NCBI GenBank assembly: GCA_033807775.1
Contig: CM066327.1
Coordinates: forward strand, 93,456,295 to 93,520,294
Source of the DNA: Saussurea involucrata
Taxonomy: Eukaryota; Streptophyta; Magnoliopsida; Asterales; Asteraceae
DNA length: 64,000 nucleotides
Direction: 5' to 3'
Below are positions 32,515-43,805 of this stretch, piece after piece. The position numbers were made by a program, and so were the translations under genes. The notes under the pieces were generated by a model that made no database searches, was not told the origin of the DNA, and saw only the letters and a program-made list of their open reading frames with translations. Within the stretch, counting starts at the first letter, position 1, and every line of letters starts with the position of its first letter.

Positions 32515-33069
32515 AGGGGGAGAAAACAAACTGCTCCAGAATTCTTATTTTGAGGGGGAGCAAGGTTATTCATTAAGGAGGAGAAAAAGCATAGACTTCA
32601 TTCGAAGAAAAAGTATCGCTAAAGTTTTGAAAATCAAGGGGGAGAAAAGCTAAAGATTTTGAAGATGATTTTGCTTTCCAAAACTTTAGGGGGAGAAAAG
32701 CTAAAGATTTTGAAGATTGATATGGTTTTTGTACAGAAATAACAAAAGAGAGAAATGTTATTTTAAGAAAAAGAAGAGGAAAAGGAAACTGATCGGTTGT
32801 TTCTTATAAAGAAATCTTATGAAAGCTGAAATGAAGATGAGAATTGTCATTTCAAGGGGGAGCAAAGAAAAAGCAAATATATAACAGAAATCAATTTGGA
32901 AATAGTTGCTGCTGCTGATTAAAGACTGACCAGAAGTTGTTAACTCAGATTATTCAGAATTCTGAGCAAAAGTTGTCAAAGCATTCAGAAGAGCTCCTTC
33001 TGAAGATTGTTCATGCTCTAAGAATTTGATGATGAATAGTCCAAGTGTGTTTGACAAAAAGGGGGAGAT
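32515..33069 (+). other. Multiple polypurine tracts and final PPT of element E
   Basis: GGGGGAG occurs repeatedly: near 32516, 32554, 32638, 32690 and 32857 and as the final AAAAAGGGGGAGAT at 33056-33069 against the 3' LTR. Two neighbouring copies share AAAAGCTAAAGATTTTGAAG. Several tracts before the 3' LTR are a known feature of Sireviruses. The 30341-32514 stretch has no gene. Confidence 0.8.
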
Positions 33070-33703
33070 TGTTAGGTCTAGAGTTTTGTCAAAAACACAA
33101 GTGTTGAGTTCTGAGTAAGAAGACTAAAGAAGACTCAGAAGACTCAGAAGTTCTGAGTAGAAGACTCAGAAGTTCTGAGTGAGAAATCTCAAAAAGATTC
33201 TAAGTGTTGGATTCTGACTAGAAGATTCAGAGTTCTGAGTAGGAGACTCAGAACTTCTGACTATGAAGACAAATGTTCTGAAGCGCTTATTCAGAAGTAT
33301 GTTCAGAATTCATATCTTGGGATATTATCTGTTATATTCAGTTACTAATTAGGACACGTGTAATTGTTCTATTAGTCTGTTTCTTATATGTACTGTAGCT
33401 TTAGCTATTCTCTATAGTATATATAGGAGTTAGCAACTGTAGCTAACTGAATCTTTGGAGAATCTTTGATAGAATCTTTGGAGAATCTTTGATAGAATCT
33501 TTGGAGAATCTTTGATAGAATCTTTGGAGAATCTTTGATAGAATCTTTGGAGAATCTTTGATATAATCTTTGGTGAATCCATTTAGAGAAATTCATTGTA
33601 ATATCTTGTAATTCACAGATTGTTAATAAATCATATGACCAGTTGCTGTGAATACGATCTTGAATGTTCATATTTGATTGTAAGAGTGTATCTTGAACTT
33701 TCA
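33070..33703 (+). repeat. Element E 3' LTR
   Basis: 634 bp, TGTTAGGTCTAGAG to GAACTTTCA. The U3 has many GACTCAGAAGTTCTGAGT units, a CACGTG at 33355 and TATATATAGG near 33417. Five copies of the 23-bp unit lie at 33449-33563, one more than in the 5' LTR. Confidence 0.92.
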
Positions 33704-34516
33704 AATCATCCGACATTTTGAATATGATGTTGTCCGACAACTATGAACACAAGTTTCATCCGACTACTTTGAACAGAAGCTTCATCCAACTACTCTGAAC
33801 ATAAACTTTTGTACGGCAAGAATGAACTAGTCGGACAAATCATGACCGACAACTTTGAACTCCGGCGATGAAATCTGCAGTTTCCGGTGAAGGTCAGTTT
33901 TCCGGCGAACTGATTTTCAACATCTCAATAACTTGATTTCTTGTTGTGGTTAGATCTGAAAAAGTGCAATCTGTCCGAAAACAACTAACAAATCGATCTG
34001 TAAAGCTTAAATCGAGCAAAATACATCAAAAGCTGAGATCAATCACCAACTTTTGATAGTTGCAAAGAGCATCAATCTGTCGATCTGCAAAATACTCAAA
34101 AATCACGATTTAGTTGACATTTTTCATATCAAGAATTTGCAATCTGCTCGAAAATATCAAACCAATAGATCTGTGGAAACATCAATCGAAACAAAATAAT
34201 ACTTAAGCTATGGATCAATCCAAATCACCTATAAACACTCAAAAATTATGGAAACTGTCGACTCTAAAATTTTGAAAAACACTCAATTTGTTTATTGAAA
34301 CCAAAGCTTTCTATGGAATGTGATCCAAATCACCTTTAAAATAGATCTGTAAAAGTAAAACAAATCAAAACAAACCTAATTCCAAAATCTTTGAAGATTT
34401 TCAAGAAAAATCTCAAAAACTCAAAAATTTCTCAAATGTTCAATTTTCTTCCAAAAATTGATAAAAAAATCTTTGAATTTGGTGCACAAACGATCTGATT
34501 AGGCTCTGATACCACT
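33704..34516 (-). other. Element B leader, part next to the primer site
   Basis: Noncoding. It resumes where element E ends. Three ~26-bp units of TCATCCGACTACTTTGAACA lie at about 33709-33800. The primer binding site closes it at 34502-34514. Confidence 0.65.
34502..34514 (-). other. Element B primer binding site (initiator tRNA-Met)
   Basis: Plus-strand GGCTCTGATACCA is the complement of TGGTATCAGAGCC; it lies two bases from the LTR edge and fixes B on the minus strand. Confidence 0.92.
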
Positions 34517-34754
34517 TGTGATCCCAGATCTAATAAAGTAACAATGCTAGAACCTTGAAAGATCTTCATTAGATGAGAGAAATAATACAAGAATTGAATT
34601 AGATCCCCTTTCTCTCTCTAGATTCTCTCTCTAGGATGTCATCCATCCATTTACACGTATGAGACTTCTTTATGAGAGTTACTTCAATTTCTGTTACAAA
34701 GTATCTATTTATACCTCTTGACTATCTCACTTAAAGCACTTTGAATTTGACTTA
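34517..34754 (-). repeat. Element B 5' LTR, first segment
   Basis: Matches 8665-8905 of the 3' LTR with few changes, up to GACTTA where element D begins. ACTTA (34750-34754) is the D target duplication. Confidence 0.9.
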
Positions 34755-35604
34755 TGTTAGCTTCAATCTTCCTAATCATAGAAGTATTTAGAAGTAGTGA
34801 AAAATAGGCTAAGTGAAGAAAGCCTCTTACAGAGGCTCTGCCGACATTACCGAGAAATCAAGGTCAAGAAGCTACAGACGCAGCAGAGGCTTCCTATAGA
34901 AGCTCTGTCATACGCACAAAGAAGACCAAAGACTAAGAATCCGGCGAAGACTGCTCCACAGAGGACCAGACCGCAGAACCTCTGTAACTCATTACAGAGC
35001 CTCTGTGGTCCTCACTGAGACTTGAAGATATTTATAATATCTTGCTACTGTTCCAAGACCTGTTCATCAACTTGCATGGAAAAGTACTGTCAAAACACGT
35101 GTCAAGCTCTGAGTGGACTCAATAGGGCATGGTACAAAATAGACGTCTGCGCCATTTAATGCATTTACCAATAGTACATCTGCTCCATTAAATGCGCATG
35201 GCTCAAACAACTGCTCACACCATCCAGTTTACTATTCATGCCGTAAAAGGAACAGTGACCTACTTCATAGTCTTCTAAGAGTAGTATAAAAGTATGTCTC
35301 ATGTTGATATCTTCCCAAGGACGAATACACAAGGAATCACTAATACTATCAAGCTTTATTGTCAAATATCTGAGTGTTATATTCTCACACACAACAACAG
35401 TTCTTAATCTGTTCTTCGTGTTGTTATTATATATTGAATAACAGTAACTGTTCAAGAAATCCTTTTCATTCTTTACTGTTTTCCTTATATGTGTGCGTTC
35501 TAATATCTATCAAACATATCTGTTAGTTTAATACGCTTCCGCATCAAACTCTAAACTCAACTAATAGACTGTTAATCTTGATTAAGTGAATCTGGGATTC
35601 AACA
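34755..35604 (+). repeat. Element D 5' LTR
   Basis: 850 bp, TGTTAGCTTCAATC to GGGATTCAACA. CACGTG is at 35096 and TATAAAAG at 35285-35292. CATTTAATGCATT and CATTAAATGCGC flank position 35170. Confidence 0.9.
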
Positions 35605-35606
35605 AT

Positions 35607-35619
35607 TGGTATCAGAGCC
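35607..35619 (+). other. Element D primer binding site (initiator tRNA-Met)
   Basis: TGGTATCAGAGCC, exact. Confidence 0.92.
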
Positions 35620-35775
35620 TTCCTTGATTTTCAATATCAAGTGATCCACTTATCAAAATTCGTGATAGATATTATTGAGATTTAAAATTGTGTCTGGAAA
35701 CTGCTTAAACCCAGAAAATCTTCAAGTTCATCGAAGTAACTCTTTAGTCATAATTTCTTTCTAAAATCTTCAAAA

Positions 35776-38700
35776 ATGACATATACAAATAATTTCTTTA
35801 CTACTGGTTCTCTCACTAAACCTCCTACTCTCCTTCGAGATGAGTATCCTCAGTGGAAAATAAGAATGGTCCATTTTTTCGAGGGCACTGAAAGAAATCA
35901 AGTACAATATCTGTACAATCCTCCTCCTATTCCCATGACAATAGTACCTCGTGTACCTGCTACTGCTGAATCTGCCGAAATCCCCGAACATCAAAAACCA
36001 AAGCCAAAAGGGGAGTGGTCAACCGAAGATAAAGCAGAAGATGAAGTTGCTCATAAAACCAAGAGGACATTAATTATGGCAATACCCAACGAACTCTTTC
36101 AATCCTTGGATTCATGTGAAACAGCGCATGATCTGTGGAAAGAACTGGAAAGACAGTTGGAAGGAGGTGCTAAAACACAAAAAAACCGAAGAGCACAGTA
36201 CATCAATGAATATCATGCATTCAGAGCCTCTGCAACAGAATCTCTGCAAACAACATACGACAGATTCAACTCTCTAATCAACAAGTGCAGAAAATCAGGC
36301 ATTGACAGAACTTCTGAAGAAAACAATGTCATGTTTTTAAAAAGTCTAAATGAAGAATGGCTCCAACTGTCTATGTCCCTACAGACAAATCAGGATCTAG
36401 ACACCTGGACTCTCTCTGATCTTTACAGAACATTAGCCGCACAAGAACCTCAGATAGCACAAGCTAAAACACTAACCATTGCACCATATGCATTGGTTAG
36501 TAAAACTAAAGAGGATGCACAGAGACCAAGAAATGATAAAGCCACAGAGGAGAAGAAGAAGGAGAAGAAGAAGATGGTGATAATTAACATTGAAGAAGAA
36601 GAGCAAGCAGAAAAGGAAATAACTCTTGCGTCACTAGCTAAATCTTTAGCTCTATTGACAAAAGAGTTCAGAGGAAACATAAGAGGTTCCGGAAATGAAA
36701 GATATGATAGAGACAACCAGGATGACAGAAGAGACAACAGAAGAGATGACAGAAGAGGAGAAGAATCAAGTGGCTGACAGAGGTCAAGCGATAGAAATCA
36801 CAGAGGGAATGACCGACAGAGGTCAGATGACTCGGTAAGCCACACGCAGCAAGAATGCTACAAGTGCGGCAAACCTGGTCACTATGCAAATGGATGTAGA
36901 TCAGAGAAAGGCGGAGACCTACAGAAATCCAATGATCGAACAGGAAACACTCCTCAAGGGTGTTTTAACTGCGGAAAACCAGGCCATTTTGCGAATGAAT
37001 GCAGAAGCAGATCAAATCGCCCACAGAGGGACTCTGCTTTCTACAAAAAGAAAGACGAATATTATGCTAAAAAATCCTTAATGGCAAAAGGACATTCTGA
37101 GGAGAACACAGAAGACTTCCAGTCAGACTCTACTTCTGACGATGAACATACCACCAATGCCCTCTTCTGTGGCATGGTAGAAGTCGACTCCTGCACTTAC
37201 TCTGAGGTATCTACTTCAAATTCCAACTCTTGTATTACCTCTGTAGATGATAATACACTTAGAATTAACATTGAATTAATTGAACTGAAAGAGATAAATC
37301 AAAGTATTCAGAAAAGACTCACTTTCAATGAGAGAGAAGTACGGCTTCTCACTCAAGAAAAAGCAAAGATTTTTGAGGAAAAAGAGAGAATAGAAAAGAA
37401 ATGGAACAAAACTCTAGATCCTTTAAAAAAACAAATTTCTGAATTAACCAATACTTAAAAAGATAAAACAAAAGAACTTTCAGTTTCAAGGAGCGAAACT
37501 ACTGACATAAGAGCTCTTAAAGAATACTTTCAAAGAGAAAGAGAGGTATTATGGCAAGATTTACTCAGAAGAGAAGTTTTGCTTAAAAACTATAAAGATG
37601 CACAGAAAGTTTATGAAAAAATAAACTCACAAATAGGGAGACGAGGTATAGGGTATGATGATATCACCCTAGGTGTTGAAGGCAAAAGAAACAAACCTCT
37701 GTCCTCGTTATTTGTGATTGGAAAAACAAACAAACCAGATTTTCCAAATCTAATCTCTGTAAGCAAACGGGCAAAAATCTCTGTGGATCCTTACTTGAAG
37801 AAACATAAGAAGATGATTAACGTGTGGTTTGAAAACACAAACTCATCATCTTCAACCTCTGTCAATAGAGGTATCAAACCAAAGAAATATCTGAAAACAC
37901 AAGATCAGATTGGTATCTTCAAGTTTGGTAAACCAGAGACCCAAACACAGGTTGCTTTTGTCTGTTTGATAAACGTTGAAAAGAAGTTATCAGCAGAAGC
38001 TCCTGAGTTTAAACCCATTTTTTCAGAAGAAAACTTTAAAAATTTAATTGAAAAAGAAATTTTGGAAATATGGAAATCAAGCGTTTTAGAAAAATTCTGT
38101 ACATCTTCTATAGATAAAACTCTCATTGAAGAAATCTTATTAGAAACCTCTGCAATCTATGAAAACTATTCTACAGAGGAAGAAAGCTCGTACGATACAT
38201 GCTCATAAAATCCAGCCTCTATTGAAAGAATTGACTCAACCTCTGTATACGAGGACGATTCATCCTCTGACGACTCAGAGACTGATTTCAAATCAGGGAT
38301 AATTCACTGTGACACAGAGGATGTCAAATTCTCCTCTGAAGTTCCTCACAGAACTATTTCTCCAAAAGAGAAACTCACAGAGATTCCAATCTGCCAAGAT
38401 TTTCTAAATTTGAATCTACATATCAAAACCTCTGCTGAGCTTAAAATGTTACAGAAGACCTCTATTGATCCTATAAGTTCTAGATTTTCAAAACCCAAGG
38501 TTAATAAATCTTTTTCTTCTGTGACAGTGATGAAAGAAGTTCACCACAAAAGCAACCCACAAAAGGCAGGTCCTAAACAGAGCTTTTGCAAACAACATTC
38601 GAGTATTCATAAATCTTCTAGTAATAGGAAATCTAATGTAAAGAAAGAATGTAATGCCTCTGTGGCTGAGTTTAAAAAGTTCAATGAAAAGTTCAAGCAA

Positions 38701-38931
38701 ATTACATCTCACATTCAATACTGTCATTGCTTTGATCTTATGTCTAAACTTAATAATCATTTTTCAAGTCAAGTCTGTTTACTCTCTACGACAATTCAAA
38801 AGTCAAATCCCACAAAGAAACAATCTGACTCTTCTGCAGAGAACAAAATGTATTTCAAGAATGCCAAGGCAAACTTGAAAAACTCTAACAATATCGGACC
38901 CATATGGATATGGGTACCTAAATCTCTGTGA
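35776..38931 (+). pseudogene. Element D gag, three nonsense codons, no frameshift
   Basis: One frame (frame 1) spans 1,052 codons from MTYTNNFFTTGSLTKPP to IWIWVPKSL. Stops interrupt it at 36775 (TGA), 37456 (TAA) and 38206 (TAA). The UBN2-like capsid (EYPQWKIRMVHFFEG) occupies about residues 1-230. Two CCHC knuckles are intact: CYKCGKPGHYANGC (36856-36897) and CFNCGKPGHFANEC (36961-37002). A coiled coil (about residues 490-570) and a long hydrophilic tail follow. The final TGA (38929) lies one base out of phase with pol, so pol would need a -1 shift or splicing. Gag is about 1,050 residues, long for copia but usual for Sireviruses. Confidence 0.92.
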
Positions 38932-41900
38932 TTGTCCTGCAGAAGAAGTATGTGCCAATCTGGTATCTAGACTCCGGATGCTCAAGGCACATGACTGGTG
39001 ACAGAAGTGCACTATCCACGTACAAAGAAACACAAGATGGTGGATCTGTGACTTTTGGAGACAACAAGAAAGGACACATAAAAGGCTATGGAGTCATAAC
39101 AAAAGAAGACGTTTCTGTATACAAAGTTGCATATGTGGATGGCCTTAAGCACAACCTACTCAGTGTAAGTCAACTTTGTGATACAGGATTCAATGTGTTG
39201 TTCAAAAGAACTTTCTGCTCTCTACAAAGTGAAGAAACAAGTATGGAACTTCTGCGAGCTGAAAGAATAGGTGATCTATATCTAATGAACTTCAACTCAA
39301 AGAACAAGGACAAAGTTTGCCTTGTTGCCTGCAAAAGTGAAGAAGCCTGGTTATGGCACAACAGGTTCTGTCACTTGAATTTTCACACATTGGAAAAACT
39401 GGTCAAACTTGATCTAGTTAAAGGTTTGCCAAATGTTAAATTCAATAAGGATCATTTATGTTCTGCCTGTGAGATGGGAAAACTCAAAAGAGCTTCCCAC
39501 AAAGGCAAAACAGATGTGTCTTGCACCAGGCCTCTGTACATGCTTCATGTCGACCTCTGCGGTCCCATTGCAATACAGAGCCTAGGTGGCAAGAAATATA
39601 TACTTGTCTTAGTTGATGAGTATTCACGTTTCACATGGGTTGAATTTATCAGAAAGAAATCAGATGTTCCAATTATTTTGATAAATCTAATGAAAAGAAT
39701 CCAAGTTCTTTATGACTGCAAAATACAGAAGTTAAGAAGTGACAACGGCACAGAATTCAAAAACTGTGTCATTGAAACTTATCTTTCAACAGAAGGAATT
39801 TCACAGAACTTCTCTGCAGCTCGCACTCCACAACAGAACGGTGTTGTCGAAAGAAAGAATCGAACACTTGTGGAAGCCGCAAGAACTATGATGTCAGCAT
39901 GCGGATTATCAATGAACTTTTGGGCAGAAGCAATTTCTACTGCGTGTTATACTCAAAATCGATCAACCATTGTGAAAAGACACATCAAGACGCCTTACGA
40001 ATTGCTTAACAAACGGCGGCCAAACATCAAATTTTTCCATGTATTCGGATGCAAATGCTTCGTCTTAAACGACGGAGATTCAAGAGGAAAGTTTGATGTG
40101 AAAGCAGATGAAGGCAAATTCATTGGATACTCTGCCACTTACAAAGCCTACAGAACATTCCTTACAAAGTCTCACAAGATTGTAGAAAGCATCAATGTTT
40201 CTTTTGATGATTCATTCCAAATGACTTCTGAGCAAATAAGTTCAGAACTCGGAATTAAAGGGAAATTCTCTGACATCTCAAGAACAAAAGAAGATTTGAA
40301 TCTTCTCTTTTTGGAGATGTTCAACAATGACATTAATCCTTCTGTCGGAACCATCAGAGTTTCTGAAGAACCATCCTCTGTCGGACAAAATCCTACAGGT
40401 ATGACTCTAACTGGTCCAAATAATGCTTCATCTTCTTCTATAAATACTACAGATGCAATTGCCGAAGCAGAAGAAAGTGCAGAAGATGAAACATCAAGAA
40501 AAACGACCACAGAAGCTGCACAAACCACAGAAGAACCAATTACAGAGGACATCGAGGACCAAGACTATACATCCTCAGAGGAACAAACTCCACCACCACT
40601 CGTACCAATCATTCCACAAACGGTAGAATCAACTACCAAGGCACGAAGAACATCAGAGGCTGCACAAGAAGAAACACAAGAAGCCTCTGAAGAAAGTTTT
40701 GATGACATTGATGATCATCTTCCACGCACAACTCAGTGGACAAAAAACCATCCTCCAAGCCAAATAATTGGAGAACCTTCTGACTCAGTAAAAACAAGGT
40801 CTGCCACTGCTAATTTTTGTTTCTTTACAAATTTTATTAGTGTTATAGAACCAAAGAAGATTTCTGAAGCCCTAGATGACCCAAACTGGGTAGACGCCAT
40901 GCAAGAAGAACTTCTGCAATTTGAGCGTAACAGAGTATGGACTTTAGTACCTCTGCCAAGAGGGAAACAGGCCATTGGGACTAAATAGGTCTACAGAAAC
41001 AAGAAGGATGAAGATGGAGTGGTCGTCAGAAACAAAGCAAGATTAGTAGCAAAAGGATATAGACAAGAAGAAGGCATAGACTACGATGAGACTTTTGCCC
41101 CTGTAGCACGTCTCGAAGCAATAAGAATATTCTTAGCCTTCGCAGCCCACAGAGGTTTTAAAGTCTATCAGATGGACGTAAAATCAGCTATTCTAAACGG
41201 TGAAATCCAAGAAGAGGTTTACGTAAATCAGCCACCAGGTTTTGAAAGCTCAAAGTTTCCAAAGCATGTATACTCCCTTGAAAAGGCTCTATACGGACTG
41301 AAACAGGCTCCAAGAGCATGGTACGAACGACTTTCTACCTTCCTTCTAGTCAATGGCTACAACAGAGGTACAACAGATACTACCTTATTCTATAAACGCA
41401 AAAATAGTGAGATAATGCTTGTACAAATATACGTAGATGACATAATTTTTGGGTCTACAAATTCAGAGGAGTGCAAATTTTTTGAAAAACTCATGCAGAG
41501 TGAGTTTGAAATGAGTATGATGGGAGAATTAACATTCTTCCTCGGACTTCAAGTCAAACAATATTCAGAGGGAATTTTTATAAATCAAGCCAAATATGTC
41601 TCTGACATACTTTTAAAATATAATCTCTCTGATACCTCTGCAATGAAGACTCCAATGGCCACTGGAAATAAGTTATTCTTAGATCCAAATGGTATTTTTG
41701 TAGAATGTACTCTCTACAGAGGCATGATTGGATCTCTGTTATACTTAACAGCAAGCAGACCTGACATTATGCATGCCACATGTCTTTGTGCACGTTATCA
41801 AGCTAATCCAAAGAAATCAAATTATGATGCTGTAAAAAGAATCTTTAGATACCTGAAGGGGACCAACAATCTTGGTCTCTGGTATCCACAGAACTCTGGT

Positions 41901-42374
41901 TTTAGTCTTAAAGCTTATACAGATTCAGACTATGGAGGATGCATGCTCGACAGAAAGAGTACCTCTGGGAGTTGTCAATTCCTAGGTGGTAAACTAGTCA
42001 GTTGGACCTCCAAGAAGCAGAATTGTGTCTCCACATCCACTGCAGAAGCTGAATACGTTGCTGCCGCTAGCTGTTGTTCTCAGGTTCTATGGATGAAGAC
42101 TCACCTAAAAGACTACGACCACATTCTGTTCAAAATACCCATCTTCTGTGATTCCAAAAGTGCTATTGCTATCTCTGCCAACCCTGTGCAACACTCAAAA
42201 ACCAAGCATATCGATATAAGGTCTCATTTCTTGAAACATCATGTTGAATACGGTACAATCGAAATGCATTTCGTGCCCACAGAATATCAACTCGCTGACT
42301 TATTCACCAAAGCATTAGACGAGAAAAGATTCAACTTCTTGGTGGGTAAGTTAGGAATGATTAACATGGTGTGA
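38928..42374 (+). pseudogene. Element D pol, one amber codon
   Basis: Frame 3 is open for 1,148 codons except a TAG at 40986-40988, where relatives have TGG in the GTKWVYRNK motif. Protease: WYLDSGCSRHMTGD. Pre-integrase zinc domain: LWHNRFCHLNF and LCSACEMGK. Integrase: D in HVDLCGPI, D in RSDNGTEF, E in PQQNGVVERKNRT. A long acidic linker rich in Thr, Ser and Glu follows. Reverse transcriptase: DYDETFAPVARLEAI, YQMDVKSAILNGE, VQIYVDDIIFGS. RNase H: YTDSDYGGC, STAEAEY, FCDSKSAIAI. All catalytic residues I can check are present. The true start is probably near 38934, after TCCTGCAG. This would be the most likely polymerase source for B and E in the window if the amber is read through. Confidence 0.93.
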
Positions 42375-43805
42375 AAATCCTCTGTAAGTATAGCTTTATC
42401 TTCTGTAAATAATAAGTAAATACATTGCTTAATTTATTGCTTTGTTTGATTCTACTTCTGTATGTAAATTCTTAAAACCTTAAATAGTACTTAAAATCAC
42501 AGAGCTTCTGTAAGTCAACTCAGAACCTCTGACGACCCCTACAGAACCTCTGAAAAACATGACCTATGTTCTATGCAAAACTTATCATTCTTTGATCCAA
42601 GCATAGGTCAAGGGGGAGCAAAAGGAAATTACTTGATCTACAGAGGTGATTAGATCAAGGGGGAGCAGAAGGGAACCCTGAAATGATCTAAAGAGATAAA
42701 ACTTTCAAGGGAAAGCCAAAGAAAAATGTCGATGACTTCATATCGACAGAAGTCAGATATCACTGCCGAGAAAAGAAGAACCAAAAGGTATGTCTCTCGC
42801 ACAAAAGGTTTTTGGAAAACAATTTTCTTGGACAAGAATTGTCAAATATGTCCTAAATATACTGTGAATAACATTTCAAAAATCAAAAGCTCAAAAGTTT
42901 CACAAAATTCGAATTAGGAGAAATTTAAGGTCATAGAGCTTCTGCTGAGCTCAATAGAGGTTCTGCAAGAAATATGCTATGTGATCACAAATTAACCCTC
43001 TGTCGATCTCTTGGAATGTTATCTCGGAAACCGAAAACGCAGACCATGACCTTCTCGAACAAACCGTTTTTTTAACAGTTTTCTCGGACACAAACTTTCA
43101 AATATGTCCGAAAAACATCTCTTAAACCAAATCAAAAATTGGATGATCAAAAATATTAATAAATTTTTTGTTATGAGATTTTTTCTCTCATAGAGCTTCT
43201 GCTGGCCCTCACAGAACTTCTGCATGTTCCAACAGAGCCACAAAACCTCTGCGAAGCAAATTTCTTCACAAAAATCCGATTTTATCCTCTCCAATGCCTT
43301 TACAAAAGTTTTGGTTAAAGAAGAACCCCACAGAAGTCATGATAACAATGAGATATATGAAAAAGGGATAAACATCAAAGATTTTCAAGATCACAGAGCC
43401 TCTGTAAACTACAGAAGCTCTGTCAATCTGATTACTTGGGCATCTCTATAGTAATAACGGTTACTTTTACTGCGAGTGAAACTCATATGGCTAAAATCAA
43501 CCTCACGCGCCTAGCATTAATGGGCCGCGCACGACGTCCTGTCATATTCTGACAAGGCCTATGTGTCCCATTTTCATTGGGCGTACATGGAACGTTTTTA
43601 TTTGGAAAGTTGAACCCGCCGCTCAAACTCGAGTGCGGATTCCAAACTTTAATCCATTGCCATATATTTTACTCTTTCGAATTCTACCGTTTTACCATCC
43701 TATAAAAACAAAGCTTACCCTCTCATAAAACATTTTACAAACTCTCATCTTCTTCTCCGGCGAAACCCTGCAAAAAGCTTGCAAAAATCTTATTCTTAAA
43801 ATCAA
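42375..43805 (+). other. Element D spacer between pol and aORF
   Basis: 1,431 bp with no coding frame. Two AAGGGGGAGCA tracts (near 42610 and 42659) resemble polypurine tracts. AGAGCTTCTGC and CCTCTG variants recur. The promoter-like block is listed separately. Confidence 0.6.
43533..43708 (+). promoter_or_regulatory. Candidate internal promoter for the element D aORF
   Basis: GACGTC at 43533-43538 lies 168 bp before TATAAAAA (43701-43708), which is 98 bp before the aORF ATG. The leader between them is CT-rich (CTCATCTTCTTCTCCGGCG), as in many plant 5' UTRs. The same GACGTC, CT patch and TATA order is seen in element C. Confidence 0.5.

Larger units (their letters stand above)
28053..33703 (+). 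mobile_element. Element E: non-autonomous Sirevirus-like copia with one intact coiled-coil gene
   Basis: E has the 3' half of a 5' LTR (28053-28356), an exact primer site, a 466-bp leader, one open gene (28838-30319), 2.7 kb of noncoding sequence with polypurine tracts, a polypurine primer and a full 3' LTR (33070-33703). No capsid, protease, integrase or polymerase is present. The 5' LTR lacks its first half, and its left edge lies nine bases from the end of element C. The LTR halves differ at about 3 positions over 300 bp by eye, apart from a minisatellite unit, which would make E one of the youngest insertions. Solo LTR F is the same family. Confidence 0.85.

Noticed and set aside
35165..35455. 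96-codon minus-strand frame, near-identical at 49492-49782
   Set aside because: Both copies are inside the element D LTRs.
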